Assembly (NCBI RefSeq): GCF_005144965.1
Contig: NZ_CP039704.1
Coordinates: forward strand, 2,216,001 to 2,280,000
DNA from: Hankyongella ginsenosidimutans
GTDB lineage: Bacteria; Pseudomonadota; Alphaproteobacteria; Sphingomonadales; Sphingomonadaceae
Reading direction: 5' to 3'
DNA length: 64,000 bases
Shown here: positions 35,360 through 45,064 of the stretch, in pieces
Position numbering within the stretch: position 1 is the first letter of the stretch
How the letters are laid out: each line of letters opens with the position of its first letter
Made by a program: the position numbers and the translations under genes
Notes under the pieces: generated by a model
What the model saw: the letters and a program-made list of their open reading frames with translations, nothing else
Database searches by the model: none
Told to the model about the DNA's origin: nothing

Positions 35360-36238
35360 ATGGCCGCGCACGCGAAACATCATGACTATCACCTGGTCAA
35401 TCCCAGCCCGTGGCCGTTCGTCGGCTCGATGTCGGCGCTGGTGATGGCACTTGGCGCGGTGTTCTGGATGCATGAGATGCCGGTCGGCCACTGGCTGTTC
35501 CCGATCGGCCTGCTCGGTATTCTCGCGACCTTCGCCGGCTGGTGGGGCGATGTCATCAAGGAGGCGCACCAGGGCCACCATACGCCGGTGGTGCAGCTGC
35601 ACCTGCGCTACGGCATGCTGCTGTTCATCGCCTCCGAAGTGATGTTCTTCGTCGCCTGGTTCTGGGCTTATTTCGCTTTCGCGCTGTTTCCGGACGGCTA
35701 TCAGGCCATTACCGATGTCACCGGGGCGGAGTGGCCGCCCAAAGACATCGCGGTGTTCGATCCGTTCGTGCTGCCGCTGCTGAACACGCTGATCCTGCTG
35801 CTGTCGGGGACGACCGTCACCTGGGCGCACCATGCGCTGCTTGAAGATAATCGCGAAGGCCTGAAGCAAGGCCTGTGGCTGACGGTGGCGCTGGGTGCAC
35901 TGTTCACCTGCGTGCAGGCCTATGAATACAGCCATGCCGCTTTCAAGTTCAGCGGCCACATCTACGGCGCGACCTTCTTCATGGCGACCGGCTTTCATGG
36001 CTTTCACGTGCTGGTGGGGACGATTTTCCTGATCGTCTGCCTGGTGCGGGCCTACAAGGGCCACTTCAAGCCGGAACAGCATTTCGGGTTCGAAGCAGCC
36101 GCCTGGTACTGGCACTTCGTCGATGTGGTCTGGCTGTTTCTGTTCATCGCCATCTACATCTGGGGTTCGGACTTCGGCGCCGCCGCGCAGGACTATTTCG
36201 CGCCGCATCATGTGGCGGCCGGCGCTGAAGCCCACTAG
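35360..36238 (+). CDS. coxC: Cytochrome c oxidase subunit III
   Basis: 292 residues, intact. The third core subunit, seven spans, stabilises the catalytic core. YHLVNPSPWPFVGSMSALVM is typical, as are LRYGMLLFIASEVMFFVAWF (with the conserved Glu) and FFMATGFHGFHVLVGTIFLI. The end WYWHFVDVVWLFLFIAIYIW is conserved. The ATG at 35360 is chosen because homology starts right after it. Confidence 0.95.
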   Translation: MAAHAKHHDYHLVNPSPWPFVGSMSALVMALGAVFWMHEMPVGHWLFPIGLLGILATFAGWWGDVIKEAHQGHHTPVVQLHLRYGMLLFIASEVMFFVAWFWAYFAFALFPDGYQAITDVTGAEWPPKDIAVFDPFVLPLLNTLILLLSGTTVTWAHHALLEDNREGLKQGLWLTVALGALFTCVQAYEYSHAAFKFSGHIYGATFFMATGFHGFHVLVGTIFLIVCLVRAYKGHFKPEQHFGFEAAAWYWHFVDVVWLFLFIAIYIWGSDFGAAAQDYFAPHHVAAGAEAH

Positions 36239-36241
36239 CGG

Positions 36242-36616
36242 GTGACGCCTGCCGCCCGTCCAGATGCCATAGCGCTCGCACTTGGCGGGCGCTGCCCGCG
36301 GTGCGGCCAGGGCAGGCTGTTCAAGGGCGTCGCCGCGCTTGCCCCTCAGTGCGCCTCCTGCGGGCTGGACTTCGCGGCATTGAACGTCGGCGACGGACCG
36401 GCGGCGTTCCTCACCCTCATACTGGGCTTTGTGATTGTCGGCGGCGCGCTGTGGCTGGAATTCGCCGTGTCACCGCCGTTCTGGGTGCACCTTGTGCTCT
36501 GGACGCCGCTCTTGATCGGGGCGGTGCTGATCAGCCTGCGTTGCGCAAAGGCTGTGCTGGTGGCGCAGGAAGTTCGCCACCAGGCCCATGAAGGGCGCCT
36601 GACGGATGATGCGTAA
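36242..36616 (+). CDS. DUF983 family membrane protein
   Basis: 124 residues with a GTG start 3 bp after coxC. Two CxxC pairs (GRCPRCGQGRLF, QCASCGLDF) form a zinc-ribbon-like head. Two spans follow (FLTLILGFVIVGGALWLEF, HLVLWTPLLIGAVLISLRC). DUF983 genes regularly sit between coxC and SURF1 in alphaproteobacteria, so a part in oxidase assembly is likely but unproven. Overlaps the SURF1 gene by 11 bp. Confidence 0.85.
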   Translation: MTPAARPDAIALALGGRCPRCGQGRLFKGVAALAPQCASCGLDFAALNVGDGPAAFLTLILGFVIVGGALWLEFAVSPPFWVHLVLWTPLLIGAVLISLRCAKAVLVAQEVRHQAHEGRLTDDA

Positions 36617-37208
36617 GCGCCTTTTGCCGAGTCTGATCCTGCTGTTGTGCCTCCCGGTCCTGCTGCGGCTTGGCTTCTGGCAACTGGAGCGCGCGGATTG
36701 GAAAGAAGCGCTGCTGACCCGCATCGACGCCAACCGCCAGTTGCCGCTCGCGGACCTGCCGGAGCGGTTCGACGGCGCATGGGACTGGCGGCGCGTGCGT
36801 GCTGCCTGCACGCTGGACGGTGGGCCCTGGCGGCGGGTCCGTGGCGGCGAGTCCACAACCGGGGCCAGCGGCTTCGTTTACGAAGCGCGCTGCCAGAACC
36901 TGCCGCTCAGTCTCGTTGCGGGATGGGCGGCGCGCCACACGCAACTGCCGCCGAAATCCAGCCGCCTGGTCGTCGAGGGCCTGCTTTACGATCGTCGCGG
37001 CGGTGGTGGGCCTGCGCTGATCGGCAAGCCCGACCCGGCGCGCGACTGGGTGCTGCATGCCGATACGCCGCTTGCCGGCCTTGCGCCCGCCGCCAAGCCG
37101 TCCGCCGCCAGCATCGCCAACACCCATCGCTCCTACGCGGTGCAGTGGTTCAGCTTCGCGGCGATTTTGTGCGTGGTCTATGCACTTGCGCTGCGGCGGC
37201 GCGCCTGA
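36606..37208 (+). CDS. SURF1 family oxidase assembly protein
   Basis: 200 residues, intact. Two membrane spans flank a periplasmic domain. The N-terminal LRLGFWQLERADWKEALL and the C-terminal NTHRSYAVQWFSFAAILCVV are the two SURF1 signatures. SURF1 helps insert heme a into subunit I. The start overlaps the DUF983 gene; a second ATG follows directly and could also be used. Confidence 0.93.
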   Translation: MMRKRLLPSLILLLCLPVLLRLGFWQLERADWKEALLTRIDANRQLPLADLPERFDGAWDWRRVRAACTLDGGPWRRVRGGESTTGASGFVYEARCQNLPLSLVAGWAARHTQLPPKSSRLVVEGLLYDRRGGGGPALIGKPDPARDWVLHADTPLAGLAPAAKPSAASIANTHRSYAVQWFSFAAILCVVYALALRRRA

Positions 37209-37223
37209 CCGCCAAGATGTAGT

Positions 37224-39133
37224 TTACAATCTGGGCTGCAGCAGCTTGTCCAGCGGGCCGTCCGCTTTGGCGGTCTTCTCGAAGCGCGGATAGCGCAGGC
37301 CCTCATGCCAGTGCAGGTCGACCTCGAAGATGCGCTTCTTCGCCTTGACCAGCAGCTTGATTGGCGCCGAGCCGCCCTTGGCCGCCTTGATCGCCGCCGT
37401 CAGTTCGTCGGTGGAATAGGCGACGCCGTTGACCGCCAGCAGCTTCATGCCGACCGTCAGCCCGGCGTTGAAGGCCGCGCTGTCCCACAGGACCGTCGAA
37501 ATTTCGTCGCCACTGCCGACCACAAGGCCGCCAGAGTAGCTGAGGTCGGTTACCCTGTTGCGCTTCTCGACATCCTTGAAGCTCGGGGTCGCTTCATCGG
37601 TGTAGACCAGCTTGTAGCCGCTGGCCCCGAAGCCCGCGAGCGGCGCGCGGTCCGAGGTCTGGTCCAGCCGCGCCTTGAGGAAGGCCGCCCAGTCGTGGGG
37701 CTGGATGCTGTTCAGGGTCGCGACCACTTCGTCGAAATCGTAGGGGCGCTGGCCGTAGTCGCCATCGCGGGCGGCGAAGAAGGTGCGGGCGAAATCGTCC
37801 AAGCCCTTCTTGCCGCCGGATTTCTCGCGGATGATCGAGTCCGCTTCCAGCCAGACCAGCATGCCTTCGTTGTAATAGTCTTCGGAGCGCTGCCAGCTCA
37901 CCCAGGGTTTTGGCCTGCGCGCCGAGATGATCGGATCGTTGGTGGTGTCCTGGAGCGGCCGCCAGGTCCGGCCCTTGCGGGTATCGAGCGTTGCGGCGAT
38001 CATCGCCAATGTATCGAGCGTTTCCTGCTTGCTGTAGAGGCCGGAGCGCGCGCTGAGCACATAGCCCCAGAACTGGGTCTGGCCTTCGTAAACCCAGAGC
38101 AGGCTGTCGCGCATTGGCGTCTTGTAATCGGGGGTCCAGAGGTCGGCGGGGCGGCGGTATTTGCCGTTCCAGCTATGCGTCAGCTCGTGCGGCAGCAGGC
38201 TGCGCCGGCCGGGGCCGCTCGCCCACTCGGTGAAGTACCAGGGCGGTACGCCATTTTCCGAGCTGCGATGGTGCTCCAGGCCGATGCCGCCCATTTCGTC
38301 GGACAACGACAGCAGGAAGTCGTAGTGGTCGAACGGGCGCGAGCCGAACAGCTTGAGCGCCTGATCGACCAGGCGTTTGTGAGCGTCGATCTGGGCCGGC
38401 TTGGCGTCGAGGAAGCGGGCGTCGTCTGCGACGATGTTGAGGGTGAAGCCCTGGCCCAGGTCCTCGGCGCGGAAATGGCACCCGGCGAACACCGGCGAAT
38501 CAACCAGCACATCGTAGCTCACCGGCTCATAGGTCACCGTGTCGCCGGCGGTCGTCCCGCGCAGGGCGGTTGCCGCGCGCCAGCCCTGCGGATAGGTGAC
38601 GCTGGCGCGCACCGGGATCTGCCGGGTGAAATACCCGGCCGGATAGAGGGACATCGCCTCCCATTGCAGGTTGAGCATCGCACCGGTCATCACGACGCGC
38701 CCCTGGCTGGGTCGGTCGCGGAGACGAACTGGAAGCCGATATCGAGGCTGGGCGCGCCCTCCGGCACATCGACATGGAAGGCATAAACATCGACCGGATC
38801 GCGCCGCCACGCGAGCGTCTTGCCGCCAGCCTTGATTGTCAGCCCAACCAGCTTGTCGATCTGTCCGCGCGGCGCGTGGTTGCCGGGCAGCCATTGCGGC
38901 ATCAGCAGCGTCATCGGCCCGGCCTTGGCGACCGGAATGGTCTGCTGCACACGGAAGATGCCGCGTGCCGTGTCGGTGGCGTCGACCTTGAGGTCGATGG
39001 TGCCGGGGTAGGGTGTATCCTGCGGCACCGGGAATGCACTCGGGAAGGGTGCGGGCTGGGGCGCGCTCAAGCTCTGCGCCAGTACGGGCTGGGACACGGA
39101 CAGGCAGAGCAGGGTCAGCAGTGGGCGCAGCAT
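37224..39133 (-). CDS. M61 family metallopeptidase with PDZ domain (one sequence break)
   Basis: A secreted glycyl-aminopeptidase-type protein of about 636 aa. Signal peptide MLRPLLTLLCLSVSQPVLAQ, then an N-terminal beta domain. The zinc site LLPHELTHSWNGKYRRP (HExxH) has its third ligand Glu in WVYEGQTQFWG. A C-terminal PDZ domain follows (SAAFNAGLTVGMKLLAVNG). One base is missing near 38700 (GCCAGGGG), joining SATDPAQG to RVVMTGAMLNLQWEAM. It is convergent with SURF1 and divergent from thrC. Confidence 0.9.
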
Positions 39134-39271
39134 CGATATCTCCCGAGAAGTTTTCAGCAATAATCTTGCAGGCCCTGCGTCCGTGGTCCAGCGGAAAGCG
39201 CCATTGCCGCGACGCGTTGCGGCTGCTAACGAAACCCGCTGATTTTTCGGCCGGCAGAGTGCGGGAGGACC

Positions 39272-40659
39272 ATGCGCTATATCTCGACCCGCGGCGGCGC
39301 ACCCGCCCTCGATTTCCAGGCGGTGACGCTCGCCGGGCTCGCCAGCGACGGCGGACTGTATGTGCCGGAGCATGTCCCGGCATTGTCTGCTGGTGAATTC
39401 CGCGCGATGGCCGGTCTGGACTATGTCGAGACAGCGGTGCGGGTGATGACGCCGTTCGTCGGCGACACGATCCCGCAGGCTGATCTGCGCGCCCTGCTGA
39501 CGCAGGCCTATGCCAGCTTCGACCATCCGGCGGTCGCGCCGCTGAAGCAGCTTGATGGCCGCACCTGGCTGCTGGAGCTGTTCCACGGCCCGACCCTGGC
39601 GTTCAAGGACTTCGCGCTGCAGGTGCTGGGCCTGCTGTTCGAGCGCTTTCTGGCCAACGCGGACAGGCCGTTGACCGTCGTTGGCGCGACTTCGGGCGAT
39701 ACCGGTTCGGCGGCGATCCATGCTCTGGCCGGGCGGGACAAGGTGCGGGTCGTCATGCTGCACCCCAAAGGCCGCGTCTCGGAAGTGCAGCGCCGCCAGA
39801 TGACCACGGTGCAGGCGGCAAACATCCGCAATGTCGCCGTTGAGGGCACGTTCGACGATTGCCAGGCGCTGGTGAAGGCGATGTTCAACGATGCCCCGTT
39901 CCGTGCGGCGCAGAACCTCTCCGCCGTCAATTCGATCAACTGGGCACGGCTGCTGGTGCAGGTGGTCTATTATGTCTATGCCGCCGTGCGTCTTGGCGCG
40001 CCGGACCGCGCAATCGCGTTTGCAGTGCCGACGGGCAATTTCGGCGATGTCTTTGCCGGCTATGTTGCGCACAAAATGGGCCTGCCGGTGCAGCAATTGA
40101 TTGTCGCCACCAACGCCAACGACATTCTGGCCCGCGCCCTGAACGCCGGCGACTATTCAGTGCGTACGGTTGCGCCGACAACGTCGCCGTCCATGGACAT
40201 CCAGGTATCCTCGAACTTCGAGCGCCTGCTGTTCGATCTGTGCGGCTGCGATGCCGCGCAACTGCGCGCGATGATGGCGACGTTCGAGGCGACCCGGTCC
40301 CTGCAGCTTGCCGCGGATGTCCGGGACGCAGCGGCGCGGTTGTTTCAGGCGTACCGCGCGGATGAGCCAACGACGGCAGCCACCATGCTTGCGGCCTGGA
40401 TGCAGCTCCATGAGGTCATCGATCCGCACACCGCGACTGGCCTTGCAGCGGCCTGGGCCAGCGACCTGCCTGCAGATGTGCCGCTGATTGCGCTGGCGAC
40501 CGCTCATCCGGCCAAGTTCCCCGATGCCGTCCAGGCGGCGATCGGGGTCACACCGAAGTTGCCGGACCGGATGGGGACCTTCATGCGCGCCCGGAGCGCT
40601 ATGACGTGCTGCCGAACGATCTTGCCGCTGTCCAGGCTTATGTTGCACGTGCCGCATGA
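39272..40659 (+). CDS. thrC: Threonine synthase (one sequence break near the end)
   Basis: PLP enzyme that converts O-phosphohomoserine to threonine. The PLP lysine is in GPTLAFKDFALQVLG. GATSGDTGSAAIHAL and VPTGNFGDVFAGYVA bind the phosphate. One base is missing near 40575 (ATGGGGACC), after which ERYDVLPNDLAAVQAYVARA ends with a stop overlapping the next ATG (ATGA). Repaired length about 462 aa. Coupled to the M16 peptidase gene, a usual sphingomonad arrangement. Confidence 0.95.
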
Positions 40660-41921
40660 CCATTGATCAGACGATCCTCGAGAATGGCCTGCGCGTCGTC
40701 ACCTGGGCGCTGCCGGGGCTTGAGACCGCCGCCATCGGCCTGACCATCGACACCGGCTCCCGCTTCGAGGCGGCGGAGGTGAACGGCGTCGCCCACATGC
40801 TGGAGCACATGGTGTTCAAAGGCACGCGCCGCCGCTCCGCGCGTCGCATCGCCGAGGAGATCGAGGCGGTCGGCGGCCAGCTGAACGCCTTCACCGGACG
40901 CGACATCACCAGCTTTTATGCCCGCGTGCTGGCGGACGACTTGCCGCTTGGCCTGGATATGGTGGCCGATCTCGTGACCGAGCCGCTGCTGGACCCGGAC
41001 GAACTGGTCCGCGAGCGCGATGTGGTGCTGCAGGAACTGGGGCAGGCGATCGACACGCCGGACGACATCGTGTTCGATCACCTGTATGCGGCGGCGTTCC
41101 GCGGGCAGGGGCTTGGCCGGGCCGTGCTCGGCACGGAGGCAAGCATTGCCCGCATTGACCGCCCTGCGCTGGTCGACTGGCTGGACCGGCAGTATCGCGC
41201 GGGCTCGATGGTGCTGACGGCGGCCGGCAAGGTCGACCATGCGGCGATCGTCGCGATGGCGCGGGACCGGCTGGGCGGCATCGCGGCGGGCGTGCGCGCC
41301 AACGCCACGGCGCCGGAGGCGGTGCTCGGCGGCGAACAACGGGACGAGCGGGCGCTCGAGCAGGTGCAGGTGGCGCTGGCACTGCCGGGGCCGCACTATA
41401 CCGACCCGGACTATTACCCGCTGATGCTGTTTGCCACCGCGCTGGGTGGCGGCATGTCGTCTCGGTTGTTCCAGGAGGTGCGCGAGGAGCGCGGGCTGGT
41501 CTATTCGATCTACAGCTATGTCTCCGCCTACGCCGACACCGGCTACTTCGGCGTCTCGTTTGCAACCGGCGAAGAGCTGGCGCAGGAAGCCGCCACGCGC
41601 ACCATGGCGACGATGGCGCAGACGGCCACCGGGCTTGATGCGGCAGAACTGGCACGCGCCAAGGCGCAGGTGAAGGCCGGGTTGCTGATGGGGCTGGAGA
41701 GCTGCACCGGCATGATCAAGCAGATGGCGCGCCAGCTGCTGCTGATCGACCGGGTGACACCGACGGCGGAAATCGTCGCCCGGATCGACGCCGTGACGCT
41801 GGAGGAGGTGCGCGCAAGCGCCCGGCACATGCTCCAGAGGGCAGATGCACTGGCGCTGGCGACAGTCGGCCCGAGCCAGACCGTGCCAGACCGTGCGCGC
41901 CTTGCAGGGTGGCTTGCATGA
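40656..41921 (+). CDS. M16 family zinc peptidase
   Basis: 421 residues, intact. A pitrilysin/processing-peptidase-type protein with the inverted zinc motif HMLEHMVFKGT (HxxEH) and the downstream Glu in VVLQELGQAIDTPDDIVFDH. The C-terminal half carries GGGMSSRLFQEVREERGLVY. Single-chain bacterial M16 enzymes degrade peptides; the substrate is unknown. Its start overlaps thrC and its end overlaps the methyltransferase start. Confidence 0.92.
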   Translation: MTIDQTILENGLRVVTWALPGLETAAIGLTIDTGSRFEAAEVNGVAHMLEHMVFKGTRRRSARRIAEEIEAVGGQLNAFTGRDITSFYARVLADDLPLGLDMVADLVTEPLLDPDELVRERDVVLQELGQAIDTPDDIVFDHLYAAAFRGQGLGRAVLGTEASIARIDRPALVDWLDRQYRAGSMVLTAAGKVDHAAIVAMARDRLGGIAAGVRANATAPEAVLGGEQRDERALEQVQVALALPGPHYTDPDYYPLMLFATALGGGMSSRLFQEVREERGLVYSIYSYVSAYADTGYFGVSFATGEELAQEAATRTMATMAQTATGLDAAELARAKAQVKAGLLMGLESCTGMIKQMARQLLLIDRVTPTAEIVARIDAVTLEEVRASARHMLQRADALALATVGPSQTVPDRARLAGWLA

Positions 41922-42793
41922 ACGACTGGCGGCGCGCCTTGAGCGTTCACGTCGCGGAGCCCTGGCCGGACTATGCACTGCTCGACACCGGGCACGGCCG
42001 CAAGCTGGAGCGCTATGGCGCGGTGCGGACGATCCGCCCGGAACCGCAGGCGATGTGGGCTCCGGCCCTGGCCGACTGGCAGGCGGATGCGGAATTCATC
42101 GGCGGATCGGACGAGGAAGGCGGCGGGCGCTGGGTGCGCATGCGCGCCGGCCCGGACGCCTGGCCGCTGGAATGGCAGGGGTCAGGTTTCTCGCGAGCTG
42201 CACGCCATTCCGGCATCTGGCTTTCTTCCCGGACATGGCGTCCCAGTGGGCGTGGATGCGTGGCCGGATCGGCGGCGGCGAGCTGCTCAACCTGTTCGGC
42301 TATACCGGACTGGCCAGCCTGATCGCAGCCACCGAGGGCCCAGGTCACGCATGTCGATGCCTCGAAGAAGGCGGTGACGGCAGCGCGGCGCAACCAGGAG
42401 GTTGCAGGGCTGGAGGATCGGCCGATCCGCTGGATCGTCGATGATGCCATGAAATTCACGGCGCGCGAGGTGCGGCGTGGCCGGCACTATCGCGGCCAGA
42501 TGCTGGACCCGCCGAAGTACGGGCGCGGACCGGAGGGCGAGGTCTGGCAGCTCTCGGAGCATCTGCCCCAGTTGCTGCGCAACGCTGCCGCCCTGACCCC
42601 GCCCGAAGGCCCGGCATTCGTGATCCTCACCGTCTATGCGGTGCGTCTGTCCGCGCTGGCGCTGGGCGAGGCGGTCGCGGACGCGTTCCAGGCCTGTGGC
42701 GGCACGCTCGATGTCGGCGAGATGGCCCTGCGCGAGGATGCACGCGGCCGCCTGCTGCCAACGGCGCTCAGCGTGCGCTGGTGGCGGGATTAG
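41918..42793 (+). CDS. Class I SAM-dependent methyltransferase (RlmI-like; two sequence breaks)
   Basis: Resembles rRNA cytosine methyltransferases of the RlmI type. N-terminal MNDWRRALSVHVAEPWPDYA. SAM-binding LLNLFGYTGLASLIAAT, then AQVTHVDASKKAV. Catalytic-type region MLDPPKYGRGPEGEVWQL. A one-base loss near 42180 and a two-base loss near 42343 (GGCGCC given as GGCC) are needed. Repaired length about 292 aa. It overlaps the M16 gene by 4 bp. RNA as substrate is inferred from family resemblance. Confidence 0.8.
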
Positions 42794-42808
42794 AGCAACG
42801 GACTTTCA

Positions 42809-42981
42809 CAGGCTGCGGAAAAACGACCTGGCACGCCTCAAAGCAGCGTCATTCCGGCGAACGCAGGAATCCATGGTCGCATAAATACACAACAAATATA
42901 AGGTGTTAGTCATGGACCCCGGCCTGCGCCGGGGTGACGTTTGTGGGTTTGGTGTGTAGATAACCACTTTTCAGCAACCTG
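42809..42981. repeat. Inverted-repeat-bounded intergenic element A
   Basis: The left end CAGGCTGCGGAAAAA (42809-42823) and the right end CTTTTCAGCAACCTG (42967-42981) are inverted copies of each other, 12 of 15. Inside are the palindromic pieces GTCATTCCGGCGAACGCAGG and GACCCCGGCCTGCGCCGGGG. The related element B lies at 56839-57018. It occupies most of the 311-bp gap between the methyltransferase and transglycosylase genes. It carries no gene. Confidence 0.65.
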
Positions 42982-43104
42982 CAAAAGTATCTCCCCTTGA
43001 ACGCGACGCAGTGCCGGGTCCCCGTCCCATTTCAGTCGAGATGCTTTAGCAATGCGTTAACCGCCATCCGGCATAGGGGAGGTAAACCCTCCCCAGAGGT
43101 GTGG

Positions 43105-43985
43105 ATGATCTCCAACCGTCCCTTCGCGCTCGACCCTACTGCCACGCCGGTAGCCCCGCAGGCGAAGCCGTCCCCGGCGCTGGTCGCGCAGCATCTGTGG
43201 CAGAAGACGGTATCGGCTGCCCTGGGCACGGACGAGGGCAGGGAGGGCAGCTTCTGGCTGTCGCCGCCAGGCCCCACCCTTGATAACGATCTGCTGCTGC
43301 TGCTCCAGCAGTCGCTCGATCAGGCGGTGCCGGTGCAGAGCGGGCCGCTGAGCCTGGGATCGAATGCGGGATACCAACCCTTGTTCGAGGCTGCGGGCGC
43401 GCGCACGGGGCTGGCGCCCGCGCTGCTGGCGGCGATCGTCGGCGCCGAGGCGGAAAGCCGCAACGGCGCGTGGGACCCGAATTCACGCAATCCGCGCTCC
43501 TCCGCCGCTGGCCTCACCCAGTTTCTGGACAGCACCTGGATCGGCGAAGCCCAGCGGCCGGGCACCTATCTGAACGGCGTCGCCCAGGCGAACGGCTGGC
43601 TGACGGCACAGGGGCGTATCGCACCGCAGGCGCGCGAGGCCCTGCTCGATCTGCGCTTCGACCCCGCGCGGCGATCGAGGCCGGGGCCGACTATGCGCGC
43701 GGCAATCTGGATGAGCTGCAGGCGCGTGGGCTGCTGCGCGGCGACGAGGACGTACAGACCCAGGCGCGCGCCGCCTATCTGGCGCACCACCTCGGCGTTG
43801 CCGACGCCGCCCGCTTTCTCGGTCAGGGCATTGCGCCCGGCCGGGCTGCAACCCTGCTGTCCGCACAGATCGGCGGCGGTGCCGCGGCGCAGCGCATTTC
43901 GGCGGCCGGAAATGCCACAGAGGCGCACCGCGACTGGCTGAACGACTATGTCAATCGCAAGATCGATCTGACGCGCTACACCTGA
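43105..43985 (+). CDS. Lytic transglycosylase domain protein (one sequence break)
   Basis: About 293 residues. A soluble-lytic-transglycosylase-like core: LLAAIVGAEAESRNGAWDPN with the catalytic-type Glu, then AAGLTQFLDSTWIGEA. One base is missing near 43670, after which AAIEAGADYARGNLDELQAR continues to the end. The start MISNRPFALDPTATP has AGAGGTGTGG upstream. I see no signal peptide. A Pro-rich N-terminus suggests export or attachment to a cell structure such as the flagellum, but no flagellar genes are near. Confidence 0.75.
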
Positions 43986-44012
43986 GAGCCACGTTCGGCC
44001 ACCCGGCGGGCG

Positions 44013-44184
44013 CTACTCGATATCACCGATCCGCAGCCCGGTGCGCTGGTAGAGGTAGGCCAGCGCCTTGACGCTGAACACCCGCCGTTTGCCGCGCGCC
44101 CCGCGCACGATGTACATGCCGGAGGGGTGCCGGAAGAAACCTGGCAGTTCCTCGTGTGATTCCTCGATCAGATAGTCTTTTCAT
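44013..44184 (-). CDS. Uncharacterised 57-aa protein (start broken)
   Basis: The frame reads DYLIEESHEELPGFFRHPSG, then MYIVRGARGKRRVFSVKALA, and ends RTGLRIGDIE. No start is in frame as given. Restoring two As in ATGAAAAGAC makes MKKDYLIEE, starting at 44184 and overlapping the end of the gene upstream. This resembles the A-run loss seen in rplF. Family unknown. The overlap suggests an operon with the membrane-anchored protein. Confidence 0.45.
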
Positions 44185-44894
44185 GGCTGGTCAGGCCGCG
44201 CCAGCCGCTGAGCGCGATGCTGTGCCGGCGGCTGGTGCGCCAGGCCAGCAGGGCCATCGCCACGACGAGCACATTGACGAGCATCAACAGGGGCAGCCAG
44301 AAGCGGCCAAGGAGGGACCTGCTGTTTTCCGGCTCTTCGACGGCTATGACAACCGGAGCCTGCTGCTCGGGCAACCGGTTTGCTTTTTCCGCTGCTCGCG
44401 ACTGTGCGCGCAGATATTCTTCCGCCCGCTCGCCGTAGAAGGATTTGATGATACCATCGCCGACGAACATGTCCGGCACCGTGCCGTCGCCGCCGCTCAG
44501 CGCGATCTCGCCCTCGCTGGTGACCTGGACGCGGATCAACGGCTGCTCGCGGCATTTGACCTTCACGAAGCGCACGCCGGTTGCCGATTTGTAAATCTGA
44601 TAATCGCTGATCCGGTCGCAGGTCATGCCCCGGTTGACGATTTCCGCCCGCAGCATGCGCGCAATGTCTTCCGCTTCGTTTTCGGTATCGAACAACAGGG
44701 TCTTGAACAGGCGCTTGCCGGGGAGGGCGGCGGTTCCTTGGCACTCGGCACCACTGCAGCTTCAGCCGCTGGCTTCGGGGATTTGGCGGCCTGGTCGACC
44801 GGCGCGGACAGGACATCGTCCTGCGCGCGCGCATCGACGCCGGTCAGCGATGCGACGAACAGCAGCGCAAGGCCCCCTTGGCGACGGTTCTCAC
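44168..44894 (-). CDS. Uncharacterised exported protein with C-terminal membrane span (two sequence breaks)
   Basis: About 242 residues if two missing bases are restored, in the G run near 44871 and near 44718. GTG start, signal peptide MRTVAKGGLALLFVASLTGV ending near DARAQ. A Pro/Ala linker follows, then a domain with DRISDYQIYKSATGVRFVKV and GDGIIKSFYGERAEEYLRAQ, and finally a span (FWLPLLMLVNVLVVAMALLA). I do not recognise the family. The start is less sure than the rest. Confidence 0.5.
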
Positions 44895-45064
44895 GGATTG
44901 GTGGCCCCTGCAGATCATCCAAGACACATTCGATTCAAAACGCGCCCTGTCTCGCGTGGAATGGGGAAAATCAATATTTCTGCGCGATCCAGCACCGGGG
45001 TTTACGCTTCGTAAATCCACCAGGCTTAAGATGCGTTTATTAGCAAACGTTTGTGGTTGGGTGT

